A stretch of DNA of 63,659 nucleotides from Lentihominibacter faecis. GTDB taxonomy: Bacteria; Bacillota; Clostridia; Peptostreptococcales; Anaerovoracaceae. Under the pieces are notes generated by a model. The model did not search any database, had not been told where the DNA came from, and saw only the letters and a program-made list of their open reading frames with translations. Made by a program: the position numbers and the translations under genes. Positions within the stretch are counted from its first letter, which is position 1. Each line of letters starts with the position of its first letter. Shown here piece after piece: positions 1-8,635 of this stretch. The stretch covers positions 1 through 63,659 of the forward strand of contig NZ_JACRWC010000109.1 of the NCBI RefSeq assembly GCF_014306095.1. Reading direction: 5' to 3'.

Positions 1-122
1 ATGGTGAACGGCTTTTTATCGGGATCCACTTCCGCGTGGAATGCACCGTTCGACTCCCACATCTCATAAATGCGATCCTCAAAATCCTTCGGATCGTAAG
101 TCTTTGCTAAATTCTTCTCCAT
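1..122 (-). CDS. valS: Valyl-tRNA synthetase, N-terminal fragment
   Basis: Only the first 40 codons lie in the window; the gene runs off the left edge. The translation begins [20 protein letters not shown] and reaches a DPDKKPFTI segment, which is the conserved N-terminus of class I valyl-tRNA synthetase just before its nucleotide-binding HIGH region. The enzyme charges tRNA-Val in the cytoplasm. The start is supported by AAGGAGAG about 9 bases upstream. It starts 16 bases after the stop of the small membrane-protein gene upstream, so the two are probably co-transcribed. No T-box leader fits in that gap. Confidence 0.9.
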   Translation of the reverse strand, partial: MEKNLAKTYDPKDFEDRIYEMWESNGAFHAEVDPDKKPFT

Positions 123-137
123 GATTTATATCTCTCC

Positions 138-611
138 TTACTGGTTTTTATTCTTATTCCTTCGTCTCATATTCCAAAGACCATACAGCAGACTCGCTCC
201 CAGCAAAATCAGAAACGCCGCCAGATAGATCCGGTATACCCCCTGGTACGTCTCGATCTTCTTCTGCTGCGCTCCATCTGCCGTTACGTAATACTGGTAC
301 ACATCCCAGCCCGTGTCCAGCCGCACATCAATGTATTTCTCTCCGTTTCCAATGGTGCTCTCCTGGTAGCAGTACCGCTCTCCCATCCGGGAAAACACTG
401 CCGCCCCAAAATCACTGCCCGTCTGAAAACAGTACATCGCCTTGTTTCCGATTTCCTCCTCCAGCGTGACCCGGATATCATCCGTCTCCGTCTCCCTCTG
501 GATCACAGAAAGCACATCGTCCTTCGGCGTGCCGTTCATATAATCCAAGCAGACGGGAACCGCAATGACCCCGATCAGGATCAGCCAGAGAATGATCAAA
601 AGATTCCTCAA
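138..611 (-). CDS. Small membrane protein of unknown function
   Basis: 157 aa. A hydrophobic segment at residues 3-22 and another near 127-146 flank a polar loop of about 100 residues rich in acidic residues, Tyr and Gly. The C-terminus is basic (RRRNKNKNQ), the usual cytoplasmic end, so the loop is probably extracytoplasmic with both ends inside. The start is a TTG preceded by AGAGGG at 8 bases; no in-frame ATG lies near it. I do not recognise a family. It directly precedes valS and appears to share its promoter. Reality as a gene is supported by the ribosome site, the two-helix architecture and the tight spacing to valS. Confidence 0.65.
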   Translation of the reverse strand: MRNLLIILWLILIGVIAVPVCLDYMNGTPKDDVLSVIQRETETDDIRVTLEEEIGNKAMYCFQTGSDFGAAVFSRMGERYCYQESTIGNGEKYIDVRLDTGWDVYQYYVTADGAQQKKIETYQGVYRIYLAAFLILLGASLLYGLWNMRRRNKNKNQ

Positions 612-660
612 TCCATCATCCCTCTTTTACTCATACTCCATGCAATTTTATAGTAACTGC

Positions 661-689
661 ATAATATATCAATTTTACACGCAATGCAA
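661..689 (-). promoter_or_regulatory. Predicted sigma-A promoter for the membrane protein-valS pair
   Basis: On the minus strand TTGCAT and TATTAT are separated by 17 bases, about 50 bases upstream of the TTG start. It begins right at the U-tract of the folD terminator, as expected for the next transcription unit. Confidence 0.45.
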
Positions 690-722
690 AAAAAAGGCAA
701 GTGCCCGCAGACACTTTACCTT
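688..722 (-). terminator. Intrinsic terminator of the fhs-fchA-folD operon
   Basis: On the minus strand an imperfect stem (GGTAAAGTG against CACTTGCC) with a short GC-rich loop is followed by eight T residues, 13 bases after the folD stop codon. Confidence 0.7.
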
Positions 723-734
723 TTTCCATTCCTT

Positions 735-1595
735 TTATTTTTCCTGCAAAGCGCTTCGCGCTGCGGCCGTTACCACGTGATCCATGAGAACGGCGGTGGT
801 CACGCTGCCGACACCGCCCGGCACCGGGCTGGCCGCTGCCGCTGCGGATGCGGCTTGCGGATCTACGTCGCCGCATATGCCTCCGGCGCCATCATCGTTG
901 ATCCCCACATCCAGAATGATCTGATCCTCTCCTGTCAGATCCCGCGTCAAAAAATTCGCCCTGCCTACAGCTGTGATCAGCACATCTGCATTTTTCCCGG
1001 CTTCCCGCAGTATCTCCGGCGTCGTCCTGCTGTGACAGATGGTCACCGTGGCATTGCGATCCAGGGCCATTACCGTCACCGGTTTTCCGATCACCAGGCT
1101 TCTGCCAAACACCGTGACTTTCTTTCCCGTAAGATCATATCCATAATAGTCCAGCATACGGATGCAGGCTTCTGCCGTGCAGGGCGGAAACCCCTCGCCG
1201 CTGCCAGTGAACACCCCTGCCATAGAACCGGCCGTGATGCCGTCTACGTCCTTTCGGAAATCGAGAGCTTTGCAGATCGTCTTGTCGTCGAACTGCTTCG
1301 GCAGAGGCCGGAAGATCAGGACGCCGTGGATATCCTGGTCTTCGTTGTATGCTGCGATCTTTGCAAGAAGCCGCTCCTGCGAAATATCCCCTGCAAAAAC
1401 CTTTTGCTTGATATCGATCCCCATTTCTTCTGCCCGGCTGCAGATCCCGTGTTCGTAAGCGATATCACCCGGATCATCGCCCACCCGTATGGTCGCGATC
1501 TTTGGTATGATCCCCTGACTGCGAAGCTCTTCCACACGCTTGAACGCCCTCTCCTTGATGTCATCTGCTACCGGCTTCCCCTTCAGTTCTATCAT
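735..1595 (-). CDS. folD: Methylenetetrahydrofolate dehydrogenase (FolD family), atypical active site
   Basis: 286 aa, full length for FolD. The NAD(P)-binding signature (GRSLVIGKP near residue 165) and the C-terminal SPVPGGVGSVTTAVL motif are intact, as is the KDVDG aspartate near 118. In bifunctional FolD proteins a Tyr-x-x-x-Lys motif and a Gln (VQLPLP) form the cyclohydrolase centre. Here Tyr47 is kept but the Lys position is Ile51, and the Gln position is Phe95 (IFRPLP). The dehydrogenase half (methylene-THF to methenyl-THF) should be retained, while cyclohydrolase activity is doubtful. The adjacent fchA, whose stop overlaps this start by one base, would supply that activity. It is the last gene of a three-gene unit behind a ZTP riboswitch. 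Confidence 0.93.
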   Translation of the reverse strand: MIELKGKPVADDIKERAFKRVEELRSQGIIPKIATIRVGDDPGDIAYEHGICSRAEEMGIDIKQKVFAGDISQERLLAKIAAYNEDQDIHGVLIFRPLPKQFDDKTICKALDFRKDVDGITAGSMAGVFTGSGEGFPPCTAEACIRMLDYYGYDLTGKKVTVFGRSLVIGKPVTVMALDRNATVTICHSRTTPEILREAGKNADVLITAVGRANFLTRDLTGEDQIILDVGINDDGAGGICGDVDPQAASAAAAASPVPGGVGSVTTAVLMDHVVTAAARSALQEK

Positions 1596-2236
1596 TAATC
1601 ATTTCCCTTCTTTAATTGATTTGATACACATTCGAATACTTCATCTGCCAGCGATGTGTATTTCATCATCCTGATGGCACAGATCTCGTTCAGTTCCTCA
1701 GCTCTTGCCCGGTTCTGCATCATCCTGGTGTTGATGTAAACGTTGAGGCTGGCAGCCTGCAGGGCTGCTTTGCAGAGGATGGCACTGGATCCGGCATCGC
1801 TGACCGCGATCCTGCTGCCCCGCTTGGCGAAGGCTACCGAAAGCTCGATTGCCCGGCCGCATTTTTCCATGATCTGAAGAGGAACTGCACTGGCATTTTC
1901 CAGAGCCTCCTCCATCAGGCGCTCCTTCTCTGCGATCTCCTCGTCCGTTTCCGGTTTTAGAGAATACAGCTGAGACAGGGGCTCGAACATATCGATATCC
2001 GCCTGCACCAGATCCAGAAGCTCACGCTGCAGCTGCCGTCCTTCTTTCATCAGCTCCATCATCTCATCTTCCACATCGGCATATTTCTTCTTTCCTACCG
2101 TCAAAGCACCTACCATGTGCCCCAGGGAGGTCCCCAGCGCACCAGCCAGAGCCGCAACGCTCCCGCCACCGGGAACCGGCTCTTTGCTCGCTGCCGCTTC
2201 GATGAATTTCTTACAGGATTTCTCCGTATAAATCAT
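1595..2236 (-). CDS. fchA: Methenyltetrahydrofolate cyclohydrolase / cyclodeaminase family protein
   Basis: 213 aa of the formiminotransferase-cyclodeaminase C-terminal family, all helical. The N-terminal PVPGGGSVAALAGALG stretch is the family signature at the folate pocket. I chose the ATG at 2236 because AAAGGGTGA lies just upstream; the longer reading frame would overlap fhs. In anaerobic clostridia, stand-alone members between fhs and folD act as FchA, converting 5,10-methenyl-THF to 10-formyl-THF. A formimino-THF cyclodeaminase role is possible, but no histidine-degradation gene is nearby. It lies 19 bases after fhs and overlaps folD by one base, so the three are translationally linked. 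Confidence 0.9.
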   Translation of the reverse strand: MIYTEKSCKKFIEAAASKEPVPGGGSVAALAGALGTSLGHMVGALTVGKKKYADVEDEMMELMKEGRQLQRELLDLVQADIDMFEPLSQLYSLKPETDEEIAEKERLMEEALENASAVPLQIMEKCGRAIELSVAFAKRGSRIAVSDAGSSAILCKAALQAASLNVYINTRMMQNRARAEELNEICAIRMMKYTSLADEVFECVSNQLKKGND

Positions 2237-2255
2237 TTTTTTCACCCTTTCTATC

Positions 2256-3932
2256 TTAAAACAGGCCGGTGATCTTTCCCGATGCATCTACATCGATATT
2301 TTCTGCCGCCGGTTTCTTCGGCAGCCCCGGCATCGTCATGATATTTCCAGTCAAGGCCACGATAAAGCCTGCTCCTGCGGAGACTTTCAGGTTGCGCACT
2401 GTCAGATCGAATCCTCTCGGTGCTCCTAAAAGGCTCTGGTCGTCAGAAAAGCTGTACTGGGTCTTCGCCACACATATCGGCAGATTCCCAAATCCCAGGT
2501 CTTCCAGCTGCTTCATTTCCTTTTCTGCTGCCGGCAGGAATTTCACATCATCTGCGTGATAGATCTTCTGTGCGATCGCCTGCAGTTTTTCGCGGATGGA
2601 GCAGTCAAGCTCGTATGTGAAATGGAAATCATTCGGTTCTTCACAGAGGCGAACGACTTCTTCTGCCAGTGCGATACCGCCTTCTCCGCCTTTGCCCCAG
2701 ACTTCACTGAGAGCTACGTTGACGCCCAGCTGTCTGCACTTGTCTTCCACCAGTTTCAGCTCCGCTTCCGTATCGGTCGGGAACCGGTTGATCGCTACCA
2801 CAGCCGGAAGCCCGAAGCCCTTCGTGATGTTTTCCACATGCTGCAAAAGATTAGGCAGACCTTTTTCCAGTGCTGACAGGTTTTCTGTTCCCAGATCCAC
2901 CTTGGATACGCCTCCGTGATGTTTCAACGCTCTTACCGTTGCAACGACAACGACTGCAGACGGTCTGATATCCGCCATGCGGCATTTGATATCCAGGAAT
3001 TTTTCTGCTCCCAGATCCGCGCCAAATCCGGCTTCTGTCACCACATAATCCGCCATCTTCATCGCCATGCGCGTCGCCATTACCGAGTTGCATCCGTGAG
3101 CGATATTAGCGAAAGGGCCTCCGTGTATCAGCGCAGGTGTTTTTTCCAGCGTCTGAACGAGGTTCGGCTTGAGAGCATCCTTCAGCAGAGCCGCCATCGC
3201 TCCCTGTGCTTTCAGCTGACCCGCTGTGACCGGCTTCTCATCATAAGTGTATCCCACGACGATGCGGGAAACACGTTCTTTTAAATCCTCGATATTCCTG
3301 GAAAGACACAGGATCGCCATGATCTCGCTGGCTACCGTGATGTCAAATCCGTCTTCTCTAGGTGTTCCGTTGATTCTTCCGCCCAGGCCGTCGGTGATGA
3401 ACCGCAGCTGCCGGTCATTCATGTCCACGCAGCGCTTCCAGGTGATCCTTCTCGGGTCGATCCCCAGTTCATTTCCCTGCTGGATATGGTTGTCCAGCAT
3501 AGCCGCCAGCAGATTGTTGGCAGCTCCGATAGCGTGCATATCGCCGGTGAAGTGAAGGTTGATGTCCTCCATCGGCACCACCTGTGCGTAGCCACCGCCT
3601 GCGGCTCCGCCCTTGATGCCGAAGACCGGTCCTAAAGAAGGTTCTCTTAAAGCTACGATCACATCTTTATCGATCCGCTTCATGGCGTCTGCCAGACCAA
3701 CGGTAGTGGTCGTCTTGCCTTCGCCTGCCGGCGTCGGTGAAATCGCCGTCACCAGGATCACCTTGCCGTCCTTCCTGTCTTTTCTGTCCTGTAACAGGCG
3801 GTAGTCGATCTTGGCCTTGTAGTTACCGTAAAGTTCTACGTATTCCTCTGCAAGTCCTGCTTTCTCAGCGATCTGGCTGATGTGCGCCATCTCATTTTCC
3901 TGTGCGATCTGAATGTCTGTTTTGATTTCCAT
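2256..3932 (-). CDS. fhs: Formate-tetrahydrofolate ligase
   Basis: 558 aa, the normal length. It ligates formate to tetrahydrofolate with ATP, making 10-formyl-THF for purine synthesis, fMet-tRNA formation or a methyl branch. The P-loop [14 protein letters not shown] near residue 68 and the [20 protein letters not shown] stretch are hallmarks of the family. The start at 3932 has AGGAG about 8 bases upstream; upstream in-frame extensions run into the leader and are rejected. It is the first gene of fhs-fchA-folD and is preceded by a ZTP aptamer with an overlapping terminator, so it is probably induced when 10-formyl-THF is short and Z nucleotides accumulate. Confidence 0.96.
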   Translation of the reverse strand: MEIKTDIQIAQENEMAHISQIAEKAGLAEEYVELYGNYKAKIDYRLLQDRKDRKDGKVILVTAISPTPAGEGKTTTTVGLADAMKRIDKDVIVALREPSLGPVFGIKGGAAGGGYAQVVPMEDINLHFTGDMHAIGAANNLLAAMLDNHIQQGNELGIDPRRITWKRCVDMNDRQLRFITDGLGGRINGTPREDGFDITVASEIMAILCLSRNIEDLKERVSRIVVGYTYDEKPVTAGQLKAQGAMAALLKDALKPNLVQTLEKTPALIHGGPFANIAHGCNSVMATRMAMKMADYVVTEAGFGADLGAEKFLDIKCRMADIRPSAVVVVATVRALKHHGGVSKVDLGTENLSALEKGLPNLLQHVENITKGFGLPAVVAINRFPTDTEAELKLVEDKCRQLGVNVALSEVWGKGGEGGIALAEEVVRLCEEPNDFHFTYELDCSIREKLQAIAQKIYHADDVKFLPAAEKEMKQLEDLGFGNLPICVAKTQYSFSDDQSLLGAPRGFDLTVRNLKVSAGAGFIVALTGNIMTMPGLPKKPAAENIDVDASGKITGLF

Positions 3933-3990
3933 CTCTTTTCTCCTCATGCTCTCTTGACTGTGAGCCGAATCTTTTTTCCCCTTAATATGC

Positions 3991-4035
3991 AAAAAGGGCC
4001 TGACGATCCGGACTTATGCAGCCCAGACGGTCGGC
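3991..4035 (-). terminator. Terminator/expression platform of the ZTP riboswitch
   Basis: On the minus strand GCCGACCGTCTGGGC can pair, through one bulge, one mismatch and a few wobbles, with GTCCGGATCGTCAGGC around a TGCATAA loop, followed by CCTTTTT. The 5' arm contains the conserved ligand-binding segment of the aptamer, so ligand binding and termination are mutually exclusive, as expected for an ON switch. Confidence 0.75.
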
Positions 4036-4097
4036 TCTCTTCTTCTCATTATACTCCACGTGGTCTGTTCCACTTTAAATACCGTCAGTCGTATAAC
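4018..4097 (-). ncRNA. ZTP/ZMP riboswitch (pfl motif)
   Basis: On the minus strand an outer stem GTTATAC/GTATAAT (4091-4097 with 4048-4054) encloses CGACTGACGG, then a second hairpin GTGG-AACAGA-CCAC (4060-4073), then GTGGAG. It is followed downstream by CCGTCTGGGC, matching the invariant CCGCCUGGGC-type segment of the class. The aptamer senses the purine-pathway intermediate AICAR (ZMP/ZTP), a signal of 10-formyl-THF shortage. Placement before fhs, a known target of this class, and the overlapping terminator support the call. Confidence 0.85.
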
Positions 4098-4103
4098 AAA
4101 TCC

Positions 4104-4132
4104 ATTTTACCACGCCGGGGTCTTCTGCGCAA
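4104..4132 (-). promoter_or_regulatory. Promoter of the riboswitch-fhs operon
   Basis: Minus-strand TTGCGC and TAAAAT are spaced by 17 bases and would start transcription close to the first base of the aptamer stem. Confidence 0.6.
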
Positions 4133-4169
4133 GGGGAAAAGAGACCCGGACCATCCCTGGCATGGGGCC

Positions 4170-4270
4170 GCTTTGGCATCGAACCCACTGGCTTGGCGCC
4201 GGTCTGCCGCCAGACTCCCTGGCGTGATGCTGAGCCCGCTGGCTTGATGCGAACCCACTGGCTTAGCACC
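4170..4270. repeat. Degenerate short tandem repeats between rnhB and the fhs promoter
   Basis: The plus strand shows GAACCCACTGGCTT at 4181 and 4251 and the variant GAGCCCGCTGGCTT at 4232, each near a GATGC or GGCATC, giving a loose unit of about 20 bases. No credible gene lies in the 200 bases between the rnhB stop and the fhs promoter. Confidence 0.6.
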
Positions 4271-4300
4271 GCTACGCCCCTGCTTCCGGGCTGGCTTCCC

Positions 4301-4978
4301 CTACTCCTGGGATGGATAAGATTTCCCCTTTAAAAACGTTCTTCGGTGGATAGGGCAGATCCCCTGCAGCCCCAGACCTTCGTAGTGAGCCTTCGTCCCG
4401 TAGCCTTTGTTTTTTTCAAAGGCATATCCCGGATAAACTTCCGCGTATTTCACCATCATTCTGTCTCTTGTGACCTTGGCTATGATAGATGCGGCTGCAA
4501 TGGCTAGCACCTTGGCATCCCCTTTTATGATGGACTGCTGCGGCAGATCCAGTTCCTCGATCTTGACTGCGTCAAACAGCAGATAATCCAAAGGATCTTT
4601 ACCGGCATCCGCAAGCTTCTGTTCCAGATCGTGGACCGCCCGGCGCATAGCCAGTTTGGTCGCCTGCAAAATATTGATCTCATCGATCACCTGATGGTCT
4701 GCCATACCGATGCCCCAGGCGACCGCGTGTTTTTTGATTTCGACGAAAAGCTCCTCCCGTCGCTTTTCTGAAAGTTTCTTGGAATCGTCTATTCCCAATA
4801 CGCTAAATTCCTCCGGAAGCACCACAGCCGCCGCAACCACCGGACCAGCCAGCGGTCCTCTGCCCACCTCGTCGATCCCGGCGATGCACCGGTAGCCCTG
4901 CTCATGCAGGTCTTCCTCCGGCACTTTCATTTCAATGAGCCGCTGCTTCTGTTTTTCAAGCCGTTCTTCCCTGGTCAT
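4301..4978 (-). CDS. rnhB: Ribonuclease HII
   Basis: 225 aa. It cleaves RNA in RNA-DNA hybrids and at single ribonucleotides in DNA. The motif [18 protein letters not shown] places the first catalytic residues at Asp36 and Glu37. [10 protein letters not shown] follows near 64, the LLFDAVK aspartate comes further on, and the SIIAKVTRD segment completes the fold. The N-terminal 30 residues form a charged helix often seen in Firmicute RNase HII. It overlaps the end of rbgA by four bases (ATGA), so the two are translationally coupled. Confidence 0.96.
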   Translation of the reverse strand: MTREERLEKQKQRLIEMKVPEEDLHEQGYRCIAGIDEVGRGPLAGPVVAAAVVLPEEFSVLGIDDSKKLSEKRREELFVEIKKHAVAWGIGMADHQVIDEINILQATKLAMRRAVHDLEQKLADAGKDPLDYLLFDAVKIEELDLPQQSIIKGDAKVLAIAAASIIAKVTRDRMMVKYAEVYPGYAFEKNKGYGTKAHYEGLGLQGICPIHRRTFLKGKSYPSQE

Positions 4979-5907
4979 TCCTGTGCCTCCTTTGCAGGAG
5001 TTTCAGCCGGACTGTGACTGTCTGCAACAGCATTCTTTGCAGGAACCTGAGCAGCATTCTTTGCAGGAACCGGCGGAAGCTCCAGCGTGATCCGTCCGAT
5101 CTTGCCGCCGCGAAACTCATCCAGCGTCAGTTTGCCGATCCTCTCGTAATCGATCCGCTTGCCCGGCAGGATGCAGCCACGCTTCTGAGCCATCATCTCC
5201 ATGGTCTCGAGAGGAGTTTCCCCCGTTTCTTCCAACTTATACCGGTCCATGAGAAGCTGGGGATAATGCTCTGCCAGCACACCGATCAGCTCCATAGCCA
5301 GGGTCGGCACATCCAGGATCTCATCTTTGATAGAACCGCAAAAAGCCAGGTTCAGCCCCGCTTTAGGATCCTCGAATTTCGGCCATAATATCCCCGGCGT
5401 ATCGAGAAGCTGCATTCCGTTTTGCAGACGAAGCCACTGCTTGCCTCTCGTGACCCCCGGCCTGTCGCCTGTCTGAGCGCTTTTCTTTCCCGTCATGCGG
5501 TTTATGAGAGACGACTTACCCACATTCGGCACGCCGACGATCATCAGTCGATACGGCTTCTGCCGCACCTTGTCCTTGTTTTTTTCAGCCTCCATACTGC
5601 TTAAAAGACGGAACAGCTCCTTGCTGCCCGCCCCGCTCATACAGTTCATGGCCAGCGCCTTGTTTCCCTGTCGGCGAAAGGTTTCTGCCCAGTCTTTTAC
5701 CGCCTTGTCATCTGCCAGATCGCTCTTGTTTAGTACGATGATCCGTGGCTTGCTTTTCACCAGTTCATCTATAATAGGATTTCTGCTGGAAATCGGGATC
5801 CTCGCATCGATCACCTCGATGACAGCATCCACCATTTTCAAATTTTCCTGAATCAGCTCCCGGGTCTTCTTCATATGCCCCGGATACCAGTTGATATTGT
5901 CGATCAT
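4975..5907 (-). CDS. rbgA: 50S ribosome-assembly GTPase RbgA/YlqF
   Basis: 310 aa. This is a circularly permuted GTPase: NKSD (G4) near residue 60 precedes the P-loop GVPNVGKSS near 125 and DTPG (G3) near 172. The N-terminal NWYPGHMKK is typical of the family. RbgA acts late in 50S subunit maturation. The C-terminal 35 residues are a low-complexity tail with a repeated PAKNA unit and many Pro/Ala, not part of the fold. The order rbgA-rnhB matches ylqF-rnhB of B. subtilis. Confidence 0.95.
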   Translation of the reverse strand: MIDNINWYPGHMKKTRELIQENLKMVDAVIEVIDARIPISSRNPIIDELVKSKPRIIVLNKSDLADDKAVKDWAETFRRQGNKALAMNCMSGAGSKELFRLLSSMEAEKNKDKVRQKPYRLMIVGVPNVGKSSLINRMTGKKSAQTGDRPGVTRGKQWLRLQNGMQLLDTPGILWPKFEDPKAGLNLAFCGSIKDEILDVPTLAMELIGVLAEHYPQLLMDRYKLEETGETPLETMEMMAQKRGCILPGKRIDYERIGKLTLDEFRGGKIGRITLELPPVPAKNAAQVPAKNAVADSHSPAETPAKEAQE

Positions 5908-5939
5908 AATGGAATCCTCCTCTCATACCAAATTAAAAT

Positions 5940-6479
5940 TTATGAAATCATAGGTCCCGGCTCCGGCACCAGAAGTTCCTTCCGGTTTCGAAGCAGGAAC
6001 AAAATAATCGATCTGGAAATTCCAGCAGTGAACACATTGGCCAAAGTCAACAGATCCGCCCACCGCGGCATCACCTTTTTCATGATCCTGTGAGAAAGGT
6101 AGATGTTTAAAATGAAAACGATCGGGAATGTGACCAGCCATAAGATAGAAATGATCGAATTCAGACTGGTATCTGCCATGGACTGCGGACCAAAACACAT
6201 TTCTGCAAAACAGGCAGTGCAGATGATATCCAGGATCGTCAACAAAATCCCCACATTCTTTTTACCTGCGATCTGTCCCAGCCGCAGCTTGTTTAGAAAC
6301 GGGATCCACGCCAGAAATCCATGAGAATAATTCCGGATCTGAGAAACCCGATACAGAAAAATACTTTCAAAAATATAATTCATCAATGCACAAATAGCGA
6401 TCACCGCCATGATAGCCATCGCTATGGCAGCCATCCACATGACAAAAGCAAACATGATCGAAAAAACAAATCCGCCCAT
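5940..6479 (-). CDS. Four-helix integral membrane protein, unknown function
   Basis: 179 aa. Hydrophobic segments lie near residues 3-35, 74-95, 107-130 and 145-163, with short polar connectors and a C-terminal tail ending in PEPGPMIS. GGGAGGTG about 5 bases before the ATG supports the start. The segment HGFLAWIPFLNKLRLGQI resembles the loop after the first helix in small uncharacterised Firmicute membrane proteins, but I cannot name a family. It ends about 30 bases before rbgA in the same direction, so it could be the first gene of a three-gene unit. Confidence 0.65.
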   Translation of the reverse strand: MGGFVFSIMFAFVMWMAAIAMAIMAVIAICALMNYIFESIFLYRVSQIRNYSHGFLAWIPFLNKLRLGQIAGKKNVGILLTILDIICTACFAEMCFGPQSMADTSLNSIISILWLVTFPIVFILNIYLSHRIMKKVMPRWADLLTLANVFTAGISRSIILFLLRNRKELLVPEPGPMIS

Positions 6480-6546
6480 ACTGCACCTCCCATTTCTCTC
6501 GTCCCATTATACGATATCGAGATGGCTGCCGCAAGCCTCGCACTTT

Positions 6547-6586
6547 GCAGAAATCCGCATTGCATAGCAGAAATCCGCATTGCATA
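6547..6586. repeat. Two perfect 20-bp tandem repeats
   Basis: GCAGAAATCCGCATTGCATA occurs twice head to tail. The 6480-6857 interval holds no convincing gene. Besides this tandem repeat it contains two copies of TCGTGAATTCCCA (about 6619 and 6693), which suggests scars next to the IS110-type element. Confidence 0.8.
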
Positions 6587-6857
6587 AATGTAAATGAAGC
6601 AGTTCTCTTAACTACACTCATCGTGAATTCCCAGATAGAAAATAATTTGACCTGTATCGGAACTCTCATCCGTTTTCCCGCCAGCTTGAAATTCGTGAAT
6701 TCCCAAATTTCTTTTTTAAGGGACGAGATGGGAACTGCAGCCTGCAAATAAAAAGTCAAGGGTAAATTATGGGATATTGAAAGTATTGTATAGATCGAAA
6801 ACTAGGTATCAAAACAAGACCGCCAGAAATGTCGGCCTGAAAAAGGACATAAAGTGA

Positions 6858-8078
6858 TCAATTTAATTCAGACAAGTTCAGAAGATATTCTTTTACTCTT
6901 CCATAGTAAATGCGTAGAAATTTATTGGCTCCTGCGGTCATGTAGACATAATAGGGTTTTCCCTGAGCACGTTTCTTGTCCATGAAAAGATATACGGCAT
7001 CATCAGGCTTGTTCTTGATCAGCACTTCCATGATCTGGAACAGAGTTTTTCGTAATACTGGTGAGCCGTGTTTCGAGGCATGTACGCTTTTCTGGGAATA
7101 CTCTCCAGATGCATTTACTCCAGGATCTACTCCAGCAAATGCTGTAATGGCGCCTTTATGAGTAAAACGCATCACATCACCGATTTCGGCCATAAGCTGT
7201 GGCCCCAGAGATGGACCTACTCCCTCCATTGCCATAACGACTGGATATTCTGGGAGCTTAGAAGCGGTTTCGTTCATAAGATTGCGCAGTTCTTCTACAG
7301 TCTTAGATGTAGTATTTAATTGTGCTATCGCCTGTTTGATGATCCGTTTGGTAAAGTTGTCCTTGGGAAGTACAGGAACAAGCTCCTTTGCTTTTCCATA
7401 GATTTCTTCAGCTTTTGACTTGCTGAAGATGTACCTCCTGCGGTGACACCATTTCTGATAGTGATTGATAAAAGCAGTCAATGACATCTTACGGACACAA
7501 TCCACATGCCAGTAGGTATCCACAAAATCCACCCATTTCTGGCAGCCGTCTTCACGGACAGGACTGTTAAAGTAGGTGTTGGCACCTGGATAAGTCTGAT
7601 CGATCAGCCCGATCAAATTGTTTTTCATAGCAGTTTTGTGCTTCGTGTAGAAGCTGAACTGACGATTCATAGTTTTGAGTTGAGAACGTAATTCATCCAT
7701 AAGAGTATACTGTTTCAAATTTCCCCAGCTGTCAAGAGTGTAGCGTGCGATTTTCACCGAATCCGCCTTGTCTGTTTTGACTTTGCGGAGAGGATTATCG
7801 TGGCCTTGAAAGTTACGGATGATATGAGGGTTTACAGCACTGACGAAGAAACCTGCCTGCGACAGTCTGCGGGCAATTGGCTCATAGTAGTGACCGGTGC
7901 ATTCCATAACGATGCGTGTTTCTCCATCAAGATCCTGGATCAACCGAGTAAGCGATCGAAAGTCAGAAGAAAGGTGCGGCACATCAAAAGGCTTCTTAAC
8001 TATCTCTCCGCCGGGACGGAGGATTGCAACTGTACTCTTCCTTTTGGAAACATCTATACCTACTGCGTTCATATTCAT
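6858..8078 (-). CDS. IS110-family transposase (DEDD recombinase)
   Basis: 406 aa. The N-terminal RuvC-like DEDD domain shows GIDVSKRKSTVAI (Asp9), MECTGHYYEP with its Glu near 59, and KTDKADSVKIA near 101. The C-terminal Tnp domain carries AMEGVGPSLGPQLMAEIGD and AFAGVDPGVNASG, with a serine-bearing segment around SGEYSQKSVHASKHGSP. The family inserts without terminal inverted repeats. Members are now known to be guided by a bridge RNA transcribed from a non-coding end. The gene is intact, so the element may still be active. No clear ribosome site was needed for the call. Confidence 0.93.
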   Translation of the reverse strand: MNMNAVGIDVSKRKSTVAILRPGGEIVKKPFDVPHLSSDFRSLTRLIQDLDGETRIVMECTGHYYEPIARRLSQAGFFVSAVNPHIIRNFQGHDNPLRKVKTDKADSVKIARYTLDSWGNLKQYTLMDELRSQLKTMNRQFSFYTKHKTAMKNNLIGLIDQTYPGANTYFNSPVREDGCQKWVDFVDTYWHVDCVRKMSLTAFINHYQKWCHRRRYIFSKSKAEEIYGKAKELVPVLPKDNFTKRIIKQAIAQLNTTSKTVEELRNLMNETASKLPEYPVVMAMEGVGPSLGPQLMAEIGDVMRFTHKGAITAFAGVDPGVNASGEYSQKSVHASKHGSPVLRKTLFQIMEVLIKNKPDDAVYLFMDKKRAQGKPYYVYMTAGANKFLRIYYGRVKEYLLNLSELN

Positions 8079-8362
8079 AAAATGTCACTCCCTGTTTCAA
8101 AGATTGCAATTGATCAGATCCAGCTTTACTCATTGCCCATTCAATCTACTGTGGTGTGACACGAACGCACCCTTAAGGTGGCTCAACCTGCATAAAACGA
8201 ATGCTGCGAATGAAGAGCTGGTTAGCAGACTGCGGTCCGGGCGCGAAGCCCAAGGATGAAATCGCTATACCGATTGCTCTTACATTTTAACAGCTTAAGC
8301 AACAAGATGGATAATTCCTTACTGGCTGCAAGGGATATTAACCATAAGTATATTGTAGTAGG
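8079..8362 (-). ncRNA. Candidate IS110 bridge-RNA region (non-coding 5' end of the element)
   Basis: About 280 non-coding bases lie upstream of the transposase, whereas the 3' side has little. IS110-group elements encode their bridge RNA on the upstream side. The stretch has compact hairpins, such as GGGCGCGAAGCCC (8239-8251) and CACCCTTAAGGTG (8168-8180). The outer boundary lies close to the polymerase remnant at 8363, but I cannot fix it to the base. Assignment rests on position and family knowledge, not on a covariance match. Confidence 0.45.
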
Positions 8363-8635
8363 ATGAACATTTCTGCGAATCGTGTGGTTGGCGAGTCGGA
8401 TGCTCCGGAGAAAAATGATGGATGTGAACAGCTTGATTTTTTTACAGATTATGACGCCAGACAGGAAGCGCAGCGTGAAGAAGCCGAACAGCTTGAACGG
8501 GAACGGAAACTGCAGGAGGCGGAGATCTCTATCAAAAAAAAGTTTGGTAAAAATGCTGTCCTTAAAGGGATGAATCTCGAGGAGGGAGCTACTGCAAAGA
8601 ACAGGAACAGACAGATCGGAGGGCATAAGGCATGA
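8363..8635 (+). pseudogene. 3' remnant of a Y-family DNA polymerase (UmuC/DinB-like)
   Basis: The 90-residue frame starts MNISANRVV and contains EQLDFFTDYDA, a charged helix, and KKFGKNAVLKGMNLEEGAT...QIGGHKA. That is the extreme C-terminus of the Firmicute UmuC-like polymerase, whose catalytic palm would lie upstream. The rest of the gene is absent and the IS110-type element sits directly against the break. The residues just before (KYIVV in another frame) look like the preceding polymerase segment with a frameshift. It overlaps the next gene by ATGA, the usual umuC-yolD arrangement. Confidence 0.8.

Noticed and set aside
4075..4269. 64-codon minus-strand open frame upstream of fhs
   Set aside because: It runs through the tandem repeats and into the riboswitch promoter and aptamer; no ribosome site.
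8222..8626. 134-codon minus-strand open frame over the polymerase remnant
   Set aside because: It is the antisense shadow of the UmuC-like C-terminal fragment and the IS end.
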